DNA of 64,000 nucleotides from Adiantum capillus-veneris (Eukaryota > Streptophyta > Polypodiopsida > Polypodiales > Pteridaceae), in assembly GCA_014529385.2 (NCBI GenBank), contig CM043949.1, positions 109,303,977 to 109,367,976 on the forward strand. Direction: 5' to 3'. How positions within the stretch are numbered: position 1 is the first letter of the stretch; each line of letters starts with the position of its first letter. The notes beneath the pieces are model-generated. The model made no database searches, was not told where the DNA came from, and saw nothing but the letters and a program-made list of their open reading frames with translations. Position numbers and translations under genes: made by a program. Shown here one piece after another: positions 25,632-37,400 of this stretch.

Positions 25632-27222
25632 TGTAACATTTAATGGCCTAAAATCTTATGTGTAGCGGAATTTAGCATGAACATAGTGGGCATTTCATTA
25701 GAGTTGATTCCTAATGAGAATTACAAGAGTGCTTGGGTGGAGAGAGCAACAAAAAGCATAACACCTAGTTAGATAGCATCGACAATACTTTCAAAAGAGA
25801 GAGCAATTAAGCTATTGACAACAGTTGAGGACCGGATTTGCATGGAGCCGGTCCCCCCTCCAAAAGGCTTTGTATTATGGTTTCTCCCATCAAGAGAGAC
25901 ATTGTACAATACAATTCTTTGTGTTCCTTCAAGACTAGCTAGTGCAATGAAGATGGAAGCTTCATACACCAAGCAAAACACTTAATCAAACACAACTTGA
26001 ATTATCCCCGTTCTCAGACCCAAGACCTCACACACCTTCGAAGATGGTGAGAGCTAGCAGGGTATGAGAGTAGATTGAGAGGAAAAAGAAGTATCTTACG
26101 AGAAAGAAGTACATCTCCTCACATAATCACTCATATTAGCATAGCTTAGCTTAGTAATTAGCTTGGTAGAGAAGATGAGCATGCATTGAAGCTTGGCTCT
26201 TGGTTGGATTTGCATCCACATGCCAAGAGAGTGTTGATGTAAGCTTCTATCTCACAAGCTTGGAGTAGGTGATGAGCTCTCCATTAAAGCTTGGGAGGAG
26301 ATAGAGTATTTTCCCTTCACACATGGTCAAGTGTGAGAGTGTGTGTGTCAATGCCAAGTAAAAATCAGCCCCCCCCCTCTCTTGGGCGAGCCCTAGCTGC
26401 TAAATAAGTCTGGCCTTTGCCTCATTGGACCTCCCCAGGTCAAGCCAATAGGAATTAAGCAGCATAAGTGATAGCCTTTAGACATGTGTCCCCCTTTACC
26501 CTTTTGTGAGAGCTTTAGGTAATTAAATAATTAAACTAAACTCTCATTGGACCCCTTTGCCTCCTGGCCAATAGGAATCAGGCAAGCCATGGGGCTCCTG
26601 AATGCTCATTGGACCCCTGGGAGACTGCCCAATAGTCTTCTAGGAGACTTAATTCTCATTGGTTTCTTTTATTAAATGTTTTTAAATTAATTAAACTAGA
26701 TTTACTCTAGCTTAATTCTCATTGGTCCACTTCAAGGGTCTTCCAATAGGAATTGGGCACACCTTGTGGGCATCTGGCCTAGGGAGCTGACATGTGTCCC
26801 TCATTCCCTTTGTGTAAAGGGAGCCTGTGTGTGTGTGTGTGTGGCTTTCTCTCTCATCCCCTAGCTTTGGGGCTCGCCCCCTCCCATGTAGGGATGTAGA
26901 AAGACTTTTTGGTCACACACTAAGCATCCAATTTTCCCTAGGGTTGACCTTTGGACACAACCTTTGAATTTTGGAACCTTAGCATTTTGGAAGTCTTAAT
27001 GGGCTGAACCTTAGGGTCTTTTTGGCCCATTGTTTTACATGGCTCTTTTGCAGATGGCCCCCCCTTTGGATCCCTATTTTCCCTCCTTTGGATCCCTACT
27101 GTGGCCGGTCTGCTAACTTAACCAATATTCTAGCTTTTTCTCCCTTGGCACTTCCCCACATTAAATGATCAGTTTAATATGAGAAAATCATTTAGGAGAA
27201 TTAGATATTGATTATTATGACA
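25632..27222 (-). repeat. G2 3' LTR (LTR-A)
   Basis: 1591-bp LTR, TGTAACAT...TATGACA on the plus strand, nearly identical to 32757-34347. It contains the GGACCGG/CCGGTCC hairpin (25829-25854), paired ATTGG...CCAAT modules (26423-26750) and a short GT repeat (about 26825-26842). Confidence 0.95.
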
Positions 27223-27495
27223 TTACCTCTCTCTTGAAATCATAGTCGTCCTCGACTATGGTGTAGAGAAGATAAAGAGCTTGTCACTCTACTATGGAAG
27301 ACTGATAGGACTAATGTGCAGACATGCTTGCGGCAGCCTCAGGCTCTCAAGCGCCAAATGGACTAGTCATCCATTATGGAATGATGTCGTAGGGTAACAT
27401 AGGGATCCTCTACCCGCTAAGAAAAGGACTCATGCATATGCTTTATCTTCTCTACACCATAGTCGAGGACGACTATGATTTCAAGAGAGAGGTAA
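27223..27495. repeat. G2 strand-switch palindrome between LTR-A and LTR-B
   Basis: From the left it reads about 55 bases of the region beside the polypurine tract in G2 orientation, then switches strand and reads about 215 bases of the same region in reverse. Both sides contain the CATAGTCG hairpin (27241-27260 and about 27459-27478) and the AAGAGAGAGG purine tract. The order within the longer arm matches 1888-2120 of G1. Confidence 0.85.
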
Positions 27496-29085
27496 TGTCA
27501 TTATAATCAATATCTAATTCTCCTAAATGATTTTCTCATATTAAACTGATCATTTAATGTGGGGAAGTGCCAAGGGAGAAAAAGCTAGAATATTGGTTAA
27601 GTTAGCAGACCGGCCACAGTAGGGATCCAAAGGAGGGAAAATAGGGATCCAAAGGGGGGCCATCTGCAAAAGAGCCATGTAAAACAATGGGCCAAAAAGA
27701 CCCTAAGGTTCAGCCCATTAAGACTTCCAAAATGCTAAGGTTCCAAAATTCAAAGGTTGTGTCCAAAGGTCAACCCTAGGGAAAATTGGATGCTTAGTGT
27801 GTGACCAAAAAGTCTTTCTACATCCCTACATGGGAGGGGGCGAGCCCCAAAGCTAGGGGATGAGAGAGAAAGCCACACACACACACACACAGGCTCCTTT
27901 ACACAAAGAATGAGGGACACATGTCAGCTCCCTAGGCCAGATGCCCACAAGGTGTGCCCAATTCCTATTGGAAGACCCTTGAAGTGGACCAATGAGAATT
28001 AAGCTAGAGTAAATCTAGTTTAATTTAATTAAAAACATTAATAAAAGAAAACCAATGAGAATTAAGTCTCCTAGAAGACTATTTGGGCAGTCTCCCAAGG
28101 GGTCCAATGAGCATTCAGGAGCCCCATGGCTTGCCTGATTCCTATTGGCCAGGAGGCAAAGGGGTCCAATGAGAGTTTAGTTTAATTATTTAATTACCTA
28201 AAGCTCTCACAAAAGGGTAAAGGGGGACACATGTCTAAAGGCTATCACTTATCTGCTTAATTCCTATTGGCTTGACCTGGGGAGGTCCAATGAGGCAAAG
28301 GCCAGACTTATTTAGCAGCTAGGGCTCGCCCAAGAGAGGGGGGGGGCTGATTTTTACTTGGCATTGACACACACACTCTCACACTTGACCATGTGTGTGA
28401 AGGGAAAATACTCTATCTCCTCCCAAGCTTTAATGGAGCTCATCACCTACTCCAAGCTTGTGAGATAGAAGCCTACATCAACACTCTCTTGGCATGTGGA
28501 TGCAAATCCAACCAAGAGCCAAGCTTCAATGCATGCTCATCTTCTCTACCAAGCTAATTACTAAGCTAAGCTATGCTAATATGAGTGATTATGTGAGGAG
28601 ATGTACTTCTTCTCGTAAGATACTTCTTTGTCCTCTCAATCTACTCTCATACCCTGCTAGCTCGTCACCATCTTCGAAGGTGTGTGAGGTTGGGTCCTGA
28701 GAACGGGGATAATTCAAGTTGTGTTTGATTAAGTGCTTTGCTTGGTGTATGATGCTTCCATCTTCATTGCACTAGCTAGTCTTGAAGGAACACAAAGAAT
28801 TGTATTGTACAATGTCTCTCTTGATGGGAGAAACCATAATACAAAGCCTTTTGGAGGGGGGGACCGGCTCCATGCAAATCCGGTCCTCAACTGTTGTCAA
28901 TAGCTTAATTGCTCTCTCTTTTGAAGTAATTGTCGATGCTATCTAACTAGGGTGTTATGCTTTTTGTTGCTCTCTCCACCCAAGCCTCTCTTGTAATTCT
29001 CATTAGGAATCAACTCTAATGAAATGCCCACTATGTTCATGCTAAATTCGCTACACATAAGATTTTTAGGCCATTAAATGTTACA
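27496..29085 (+). repeat. G2 extra LTR in inverted orientation (LTR-B)
   Basis: Reverse complement of the outer LTRs over its full 1590 bp, followed at 29086-29093 by TTGGTATC, the start of the element's primer site, and then directly by pol sequence in the opposite sense. It differs from the outer pair more than they differ from each other, largely by one-base length changes. Confidence 0.9.
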
Positions 29086-29093
29086 TTGGTATC

Positions 29094-32000
29094 TTACTGT
29101 AGGAGTTCTTTTTCGTATATGCCTAGAGCTTGCTCAACAGGGTCGAGCCTTCGACTCTCATAGCCTATGGCGTGCCCTTCTTGGAGCAGAACAGCCCCAA
29201 GGCAATCACCACAAGCATCACATTGGACCTCAAATGGTTTTGAGAGATCGGTAGTGTAAGCACAGGTTGGGAGAGATAAGCTTTTCTTTAAGCTTTTCGA
29301 AAGCATTGTTCTCCTTAGCAGACCAGTATACCTAACATTTTTTCTTTGTTAGGTCATGTAATGGTCCGCCAATTTGTGAGAACTTTTCTATGAAGCGTCT
29401 ATAGTATGCACACATACCTATAAAGCTTCTTAGTTCATGAAGATTCCTTGGTTTTAGGCCATCCTTTTATTACCTCTAACTTGGATGGATCCATTTGGAT
29501 TCCATCTTGAGAGATAATGTGACCTAAAATTGAATCTCTTGCAAGAAAAATTCACTTTTCTTTTGATTACATAAAGTTTATTCTCTCTTAAAACTTGAAA
29601 TGGTACCTGGAGGTGTTGCTTGTGTTCCTCCAATGATTAGAGTAGGATGATATATCATCAACGAACACTCCAGTGAAGGTTCGATGGAGACCTGAACAGT
29701 TCTCCATCAAGCGGTTAATGTGGCTGGTGCATTAGTCAAGCCAAAAGGCATGCAATGTATTCGTAAAGACCAAAAATGTAGTACGAAATGCGGTCTTTAC
29801 AATGTCTTGATCAATCCTATCCATTAGTTGATGATTAGCCACTTTTCAGGTCAATCCTACTGAAGTAGGTCGATCCTTGTAGCTTATCAAATAGGTCTTC
29901 TACCCGTGGAACGGGAAACCTATTCTTGATAGTGATCCTATTTAGTGCTCTATAGTCGACACACATACGATATGTGCCGTCTTTCTTTTGCACTAATAGC
30001 ACAGGTGAGCAAAATGGAGATGAGCTAGGCCTAACCATGCCCTTCTCAATTAACTCATGCACTTGCCGCATAATCTCCTCTTGTTGAGCTTGAGAAACTC
30101 TATAAGGAGGTTTGTTAGGCGGTGAACTTCCTGGAAGAAGTTCAATTGCATGGTCGTCATTACCTCGTTTAGGAGGTAGCTCACAAGGGATGTCGTCAAT
30201 AAAGACATCTTGAAACCCCTTGAGAAAATTGGATAACTCTAATTCCTTTTGGTTGCTTTTATTTTCTTTTGCTAAAGCATTAGGTTCATTTTGAGAATCT
30301 TTAACAAAAATCATGTACACGGAAATAGAGCTCTTTATTGACTTGTTGAAAGCTGGTGTATGTACAATGGGGATGGTGTTACCCATCTCCCTAGCATCTA
30401 TATACATGTCCTTTTCCTTGAACTTAAAGGAGATTCTCCTTTCAGGAAATTTAACATGGGCAGCCAGACGGTCAAACCATGGTGCCCCTAGGATTACATC
30501 CTCATGCTTGAGAGGAGAGATAAAGAAGTCCTCTTTGTCCACATAGCCTTGGACATGAAGCCTCAATTTCCCGATTAAGGGAGTGACTGAAGCTTCTTGC
30601 CCCTTGAAGGCACTGTCTGCGGGTAGGATATCTCCCATCTCGTAGGATTGTATGCCTAGCTTGGTGGCTAACTCCATAGATATGAAATTGTGAGTAGAAC
30701 CAGGGTCAAAGAGAATAAAAGCATCATGTTCTCTTACCTTTCCCCAAGCATGGCATAGAGGAGATCCTTTGTGGTGAGTTTGGTGAATCTCCTCCTCTTG
30801 GATTTCAACCAAAGAAACTCTAGGAGGATCTTGGCGGTTGTTCTTTTGGGGACAAGCGCGGTACGCATGCCCTTGTTCGCCGCACTTGAAACACCGGTTA
30901 TCTTTACGATAATGCTCAAGCTCTTCAGGAGAGAGTTTATTCTTTCCTTTGTAAACTCCCTTCTCTTTAGCTTTGTTGGAATTGCCCTTAGGAGACTTTT
31001 GGACATTGTCCTTCCCCTTAGGCTCATTGGAACCCTTGTTTTCCGGGGGCTTATTATTTCTTTTACCCCCCGTTTGGAAATTGATTCGCGAGGCCACCAT
31101 AGTATGGTGTATTACCGCCGATATGGTACGTGGTCTTTGGGAGTTGACATACTCCGCCATTTCTTCGGTTAAGCCCGCACAAAATTGTTGCTTTTGCTCT
31201 CCAAAATCCAACTTTTTGAAGACAGTGGCTTTGAGTTGTAGGTCCCAAAACTTGTCTACATATTTGTGGATGGATTCATTGGGAGAGAGCTTTAAGCTTC
31301 GCCATTCGGTGAGTACTTTGTCTTTGGCATCGGTGGCCAAAAACTGCTTCATAATGGAAGCTCTTAAAGCCTTCCATGTTCGTGGAGCTTCACCGTTGGC
31401 TCGTAGGCTAGACCACCATTGTCTGGCGGACTTTTGAAAGTGCATAGCTACATGGCGTAGCTTAGAGGACTCCGTGAAGCCCTCATCTCCAAACGCCGCA
31501 TCGAATTGCTGGATAAAGGCCAAAACTTTGTCTGTAGCACCGAAGGTGCCATCATAGGTAAGGAAAGAGATGCTCTTCCCTCCCTCTTTGAATTTCTTCA
31601 GCTTGGACGACCTCTTCCATGCGGCATAGGATTTCCTATGGCCTCTTCTTTTTGATGGTTCAAAAGTTGCACCATCACTTTCTTCAGAAGATGAAGAATT
31701 TGAAGAAGGTGGAGAAGAGGGTGACCTCTTTCTCGCCTTTTTCTTGTCTTGATCTTTGTCGTCTTCACCATAGCTTTCATAAGAGGAAGAGGATGAAGAA
31801 GATGGAGAAGAGGGTGTCCTCTTTCTCGCCTTTTTCTTCTCTTGCTTTCTATCATCCCTCTTTGAATTATGGCGTGGAGAGGAATGTGATGGTCTTCTCC
31901 GCTTTGGTGGTGATGGAGAGCGTTTAGCCCGCCGTCTTCGTGGAGCCATCTCCGCCGAGGTGGCGGGAGACTCGCTTCTTTCTCGTTCCTTCGGTGGAGG

Positions 32001-32339
32001 CTCTTGAATTCTCCTTTGGGAAGTAGATGCATCATCCAGAAGTAAGTTCTTGAGCCCTTCATATGGATTCTCTTCTTCTTCCCGAATCGGAGAGAGACCT
32101 CTTTTGGTAGTCTCACAAGGAGGCTTCCTAGGTGTTCTCTCGTCATGGTGATGAGCTTGGAGAATCCCGTGAGCACGGAGCTGCCGTTGCACTTCACTTT
32201 GGAGAGATGGATTGCCCATGGCTTGTTGAAGCCTAGAAATAAGATAGTTAACAAGCATTGAAGCATCATTAGTAGCTTGCTCGAAAGCAAAATCAAAGTT
32301 ATCAACATTAATTTCACTCTCTTTACTATTGTCAGCCAT
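29094..32339 (-). pseudogene. G2 gag-pol coding region (partial)
   Basis: Starts with MADNSKESE at 32339 on the minus strand. Domains: Arg/Lys-Ser-rich N-terminal Gag with two copies of a KKKARKRxPSSP unit (about 31990-31620); retrotransposon Gag domain (about 31540-31230); CCHC knuckle [14 protein letters not shown] (about 30900-30850); protease [10 protein letters not shown] (about 30710); reverse transcriptase (about 30060-29640); RNase H start (about 29300-29100). The gag-protease-RT part is open over more than 830 codons; the distal part has several breaks. It is the best-preserved Gag in the window. The leader from primer site to start is about 32340-32743. Confidence 0.9.
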
Positions 32340-32743
32340 TCTAACAACTTTTAGGTGTAAACTTTTTAGGTGTACTTTGGCACTTCAAGCCCTAGTTGCT
32401 ACTCCTCTTTACCCCTTTAGAAAAAGCACTCAAGCTACTGTACCCGCGGCTCGAATACCATTAATTGCAAGGAATAGAAGAGAGGGTCTTTCGACACCAA
32501 AACAGCACCGGCTCCTGTCAAGCTTCTAATAGCTCAATAGTGGTTAAGCCGTAGGCAAGCCCCGTAGGACTCCACTATTAAGACCATAGCTCTCGACGGT
32601 GATGCCCCGTTAACTGCACAAAGGCAGGCGCACTGAAAGGCTGAAAAATCCCTATTCTACTTACTCACAGGCAATTAATAATACCAACCATTTGTAGCTA
32701 GCTTGAGGACCTCCCTTCTTGAGCAAGAAAAGAGAAACCTTGA

Positions 32744-32755
32744 GCTCTGATACCA
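32744..32755 (-). other. G2 primer-binding site (initiator-Met tRNA)
   Basis: TGGTATCAGAGC on the minus strand, one base from the 5' LTR. Confidence 0.9.
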
Positions 32756-32756
32756 A

Positions 32757-34347
32757 TGTAACATTTAATGGCCTAAAATCTTATGTGTAGCGGAATTTAG
32801 CATGAACATAGTGGGCATTTCATTAGAGTTGATTCCTAATGAGAATTACAAGAGTGCTTGGGTGGAGAGAGCAACAAAAAGCATAACACCTAGTTAGATA
32901 GCATCGACAATACTTTCAAAAGAGAGAGCAATTAAGCTATTGACAACAGTTGAGGACCGGATTTGCATGGAGCCGGTCCCCCCTCCAAAAGGCTTTGTAT
33001 TATGGTTTCTCCCATCAAGAGAGACATTGTACAATACAATTCTTTGTGTTCCTTCAAGACTAGCTAGTGCAATGAAGATGGAAGCTTCATACACCAAGCA
33101 AAACACTTAATCAAACACAACTTGAATTATCCCCGTTCTCAGACCCAAGACCTCACACACCTTCGAAGATGGTGAGAGCTAGCAGGGTATGAGAGTAGAT
33201 TGAGAGGAAAAAGAAGTATCTTACGAGAAAGAAGTACATCTCCTCACATAATCACTCATATTAGCATAGCTTAGCTTAGTAATTAGCTTGGTAGAGAAGA
33301 TGAGCATGCATTGAAGCTTGGCTCTTGGTTGGATTTGCATCCACATGCCAAGAGAGTGTTGATGTAGGCTTCTATCTCACAAGCTTGGAGTAGGTGATGA
33401 GCTCTCCATTAAAGCTTGGGAGGAGATAGAGTATTTTCCCTTCACACATGGTCAAGTGTGAGAGTGTGTGTGTCAATGCCAAGTAAAAATCAGCCCCCCC
33501 CCCTCTCTTGGGCGAGCCCTAGCTGCTAAATAAGTCTGGCCTTTGCCTCATTGGACCTCCCCAGGTCAAGCCAATAGGAATTAAGCAGCATAAGTGATAG
33601 CCTTTAGACATGTGTCCCCCTTTCCCCTTTTGTGAGAGCTTTAGGTAATTAAATAATTAAACTAAACTCTCATTGGACCCCTTTGCCTCCTGGCCAATAG
33701 GAATCAGGCAAGCCATGGGGCTCCTGAATGCTCATTGGACCCCTTGGGAGACTGCCCAATAGTCTTCTAGGAGACTTAATTCTCATTGGTTTCTTTTATT
33801 AAATGTTTTTAAATTAATTAAACTAGATTTACTCTAGCTTAATTCTCATTGGTCCACTTCAAGGGTCTTCCAATAGGAATTGGGCACACCTTGTGGGCAT
33901 CTGGCCTAGGGAGCTGACATGTGTCCCTCATTCCCTTTGTGTAAAGGGAGCCTGTGTGTGTGTGTGTGGCTTTCTCTCTCATCCCCTAGCTTTGGGGCTC
34001 GCCCCCTCCCATGTAGGGATGTAGAAAGACTTTTTGGTCACACACTAAGCATCCAATTTTCCCTAGGGTTGACCTTTGGACACAACCTTTGAATTTTGGA
34101 ACCTTAGCATTTTGGAAGTCTTAATGGGCTGAACCTTAGGGTCTTTTTGGCCCATTGTTTTACATGGCTCTTTTGCAGATGGCCCCCCCTTTGGATTCCT
34201 ATTTTCCCTCCTTTGGATCCCTACTGTGGCCGGTCTGCTAACTTAACCAATATTCTAGCTTTTTCTCCCTTGGCACTTCCCCACATTAAATGATCAGTTT
34301 AATATGAGAAAATCATTTAGGAGAATTAGATATTGATTATTATGACA
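32757..34347 (-). repeat. G2 5' LTR (LTR-C)
   Basis: 1591-bp LTR, nearly identical to LTR-A, with the same internal hairpin (32954-32979) and CCAAT modules. Followed by the GAAAG duplicate and the rest of the G3 LTR. Confidence 0.95.
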
Positions 34348-34499
34348 GAAAGGACGGTGGTAATGTGTGTGCTAGTCTCCACCCAATCGTTCTATCTTAT
34401 AGACTCCCCCTAGCGTACACACTGTCCGACCGTGCCAGTGACCTTGCCCATAGGGCCCATGTACTTACATTAACCTCCCCTTGGAGAATGGTTTGCGTC

Positions 34500-37400
34500 C
34501 TCGAAAACGAACGTAGGAAAACATTTCTTAAGTGTGGAGACATTCTCCCATGTAAAACCTTCTTCAGGTCTATCTAGCCATTTTACCAACACCTCTCGTC
34601 GTCTGACATGATGTCTGGTGCGAAGCTCATGAGAATCCAAAATCTTTTTTGGCTCATGAGGGATGCTTGGCGGTTTGATAAGGTCAACTAACACACCTGT
34701 GTCAATGACATTATCATTCTGTCCTAGCTGTTTTTGTCATCGGCTAACATTAAAAACAGGATGAACTCGTGAGTGCTCTGGAAGAGCTAACTTATAGGCC
34801 ACTTGACCTATACGTTTGAAAATGGGAAACGCTCCACAATAGCGTGGTGAAAGTTTAGCAACTTTTCTCGTCTTCAGACTTTCTGAATGCTCCGAAACTT
34901 TGAGGAAAACCTTGTCTCCTTCTTCAAAAGTAGCAAGACGAGGATGTTCATCTGTGTACGAGTCTTATATCGATCTTGAGCTTGCTTAACATTTTGTTGA
35001 GCAATTCGAAGGATGTCAAAATGGTCTTGGAGAAAATCCTTCACTTGTTGTATCTTCTCCTTAGCCACCCCATCGTAACGGGTGATCTAGGTTGAAATCC
35101 ATACAAAAGCATAAATGGACTAAACCCTGTAGTCACATTCTTTGAACTATTATAAGCAAATTCCAATATACGTAAGTAGCCTTCTTAATCGTTTTGCTTC
35201 TTGCTAACGTACGCTCGTAGCATATCCTCTAGCACTTGATTAACTCTTTCGGTTTGAACATCTGTTTCTGGATGATCAGCCGTACTTAGATTAAGTTTAA
35301 TTTTCAAATTTTGGAACACAGCTGTCCAGAAGTGATTATTGAACTTTATCTCTGTCACTAATGGTACTAGTTGGAAGACCATAGAGTTTATATATATGCT
35401 CTACAAATAGCCGTGCTAATTCCGATGTCTTAACCGTAGTCTTAGTGGGAATGAATCAATCCATCTTTGTGAGATGGTCTACAATTACCCATATGGCATC
35501 ATGGCCACGGTTTGTAGTAGGTAGTCCTAATACAAAATCCTTAGAAATAATCTCCCACTTACCTTGTGGAATCTCTAAAGGATGTAAAAGGCCACCTACC
35601 TTGAGGCGCTTTGCCTTATTAACTTGGCACTGTTGGCAATTTAGTACGTACTCTTGAATATCATGATGTAAGCCCGACCAATAAAATTGTCGTCGAACTA
35701 AGGCATAGGTCTTACGAATACCTGGATGACCAGCACTTGGACTATCGTGACACTCAAATAAGATTTGACGCCTAGTGTCTGAGTCCTTTGGCACACATAC
35801 TCTACTCTCGTGGAGTAAGTAGCCATCATCCATGGAAAAATTCTTCCATCACTTAAGCTCTTCCTGAGTAGGGGTGGAGCTCTCTGTGTTGGAGTTTGTA
35901 TCTGCGTGTAGAGACATGTTGATCTAGCTGTTCAGAGACATGTGAGTGTGAGGGATCCCTTTTTAAAATTGCACTCCACACTTTAGTATATGATTGATCT
36001 TGTGCACACTGGCCACGTAATGACTCCAAAAATCCACTCTTTAGCCTTCCGTGAAAGCAAGTGAATTAATCTGAGGCATCTCACTTAGTGCATCCGCTAC
36101 TACATGATATCGCCCCTTGCGATAGTGTAGCTTACAATCATAATCTTGAAGGATTCTGCCCATCTAGCTTTATGGCCCTTCAAGTCTATTTGAGTAGTAA
36201 ACCATTTGATAGTGTAATGGAATTAGCCTTTTAACTTGAGTCGGAGCGGAAAGTAAACAACATATTGAGCATTTCCTTGAGTATTCTTTAGTGTGTAGAT
36301 GTATAGTGAGAAAGAAAGTGCTTGAATAGAGAGAGCAACACTTAACACATTATTTCATTAACATGACATGATCAATACTTGTAAAAGAGAGTGAGAGTTT
36401 AGAGAAATTGACACCAATAGAGGACCGGATTAGTTGGAGCCGGTCCCCCCTCCAATAGGCATTTGTATTATAGATTCTTCCATGACGGAAGACTTGTTGA
36501 CAATACAACTGTTTGTATTCCTTGAAACCTTCTTGATGATATGAAGATGGTAAGCTTCACTCACCAAGCATTAGCATAACTACAATAGTAAACATGATTA
36601 GCATGAACTTGAAAAATGCCCAGCCTCAATCCCAAGACCTCAAACACCATGAAAGGTGAGGAGAGCTAGCAGGGAGTGAGGAAGAAGAGAGAAGTAGAAG
36701 TAGCTCTACTAGAAAGAAATAACCCCTTGCACATAATCACTCATAGCTCTTGTAGAATAATTTAGCATAGAGTTAATGGAGATTAGAGAGATTGATAAGC
36801 AAGCATAAGCATTCTCTTGTGTGGATTTGCATCCATAGCCAAGAGCTTGTGGTAGTAGGCACTCAACTTCTCAGGTTTGGAGAAGGAGATGGAATCCTTG
36901 ATTCACAAGAGTGTGTGAAGGGAAGAATGAAGGAGAGAGAGCTCGTGGGAGGCTCAAATGAGAGAGAGAGAGAGAGCTAGCTAGGTTGACCCCCTTTCCT
37001 AGGATTCCTTTGAAGCTGATTGGGCCATGTAGCCCTCTAGCCAATGAGAGTTGGGCTCCCTTTGGGGCAATGTGTGTAGCCTCTTGACAAGTGTCCTTCT
37101 TTCCCTTTGTGAGGCTAAGCTAGCACCCCCCTTGCTTAAGCACAGTGCTTAAGCACAACCCCTACTTGCTTGAGTAGTGTGTCTCTACACTTGACAAGTG
37201 GCCCCTTTCCTTTCATAAGGATATGGGTCCTTGGTAAGGTGCTCACTTACTATCTACCCCCCCCCCCCCCTTTGTAGGGCTCGCCCCCTCTTTAGTAGCA
37301 AGTATTTTGAACTTGGTAAGCAGGCAGCCCCCCTGCTTAAGCACAACCCTAGCTTAAGCAAGCTGCCCCATTGCCTGCTTGGACTTTAGTGACTAAAGAG

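Larger units (their letters stand above)
25632..34347 (-). mobile_element. Young Ty3/gypsy element G2 with a third, inverted LTR
   Basis: A gypsy element related to G1 on the minus strand. The outer LTRs (25632-27222 and 32757-34347) are both 1591 bp and differ at only a handful of sites by eye. The target duplication GAAAG is exact (25627-25631, 34348-34352), so the whole 8.7-kb unit entered as one piece. Inside, a third LTR (27496-29085) lies in opposite orientation, with its own polypurine tract on one side and the first 8 bases of a primer site on the other. Gag, protease, reverse transcriptase and part of RNase H are present; integrase is not seen. Not an autonomous copy despite its youth. 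Confidence 0.92.
25626..34469 (-). repeat. G3 3' LTR, split by G2
   Basis: The first six bases TGAAAG are at 25626-25631 and the remaining 117 at 34353-34469; the segment between is G2 plus its duplicated GAAAG. Together they equal the 123-bp length of the right LTR (41567-41689). Confidence 0.9.

Noticed and set aside
25632-29085. Reading the two facing LTRs as a pair of giant terminal inverted repeats of a DNA transposon
   Set aside because: The GAAAG duplication, primer site, polypurine tracts and gag-pol show it is a gypsy element with an extra inverted LTR.
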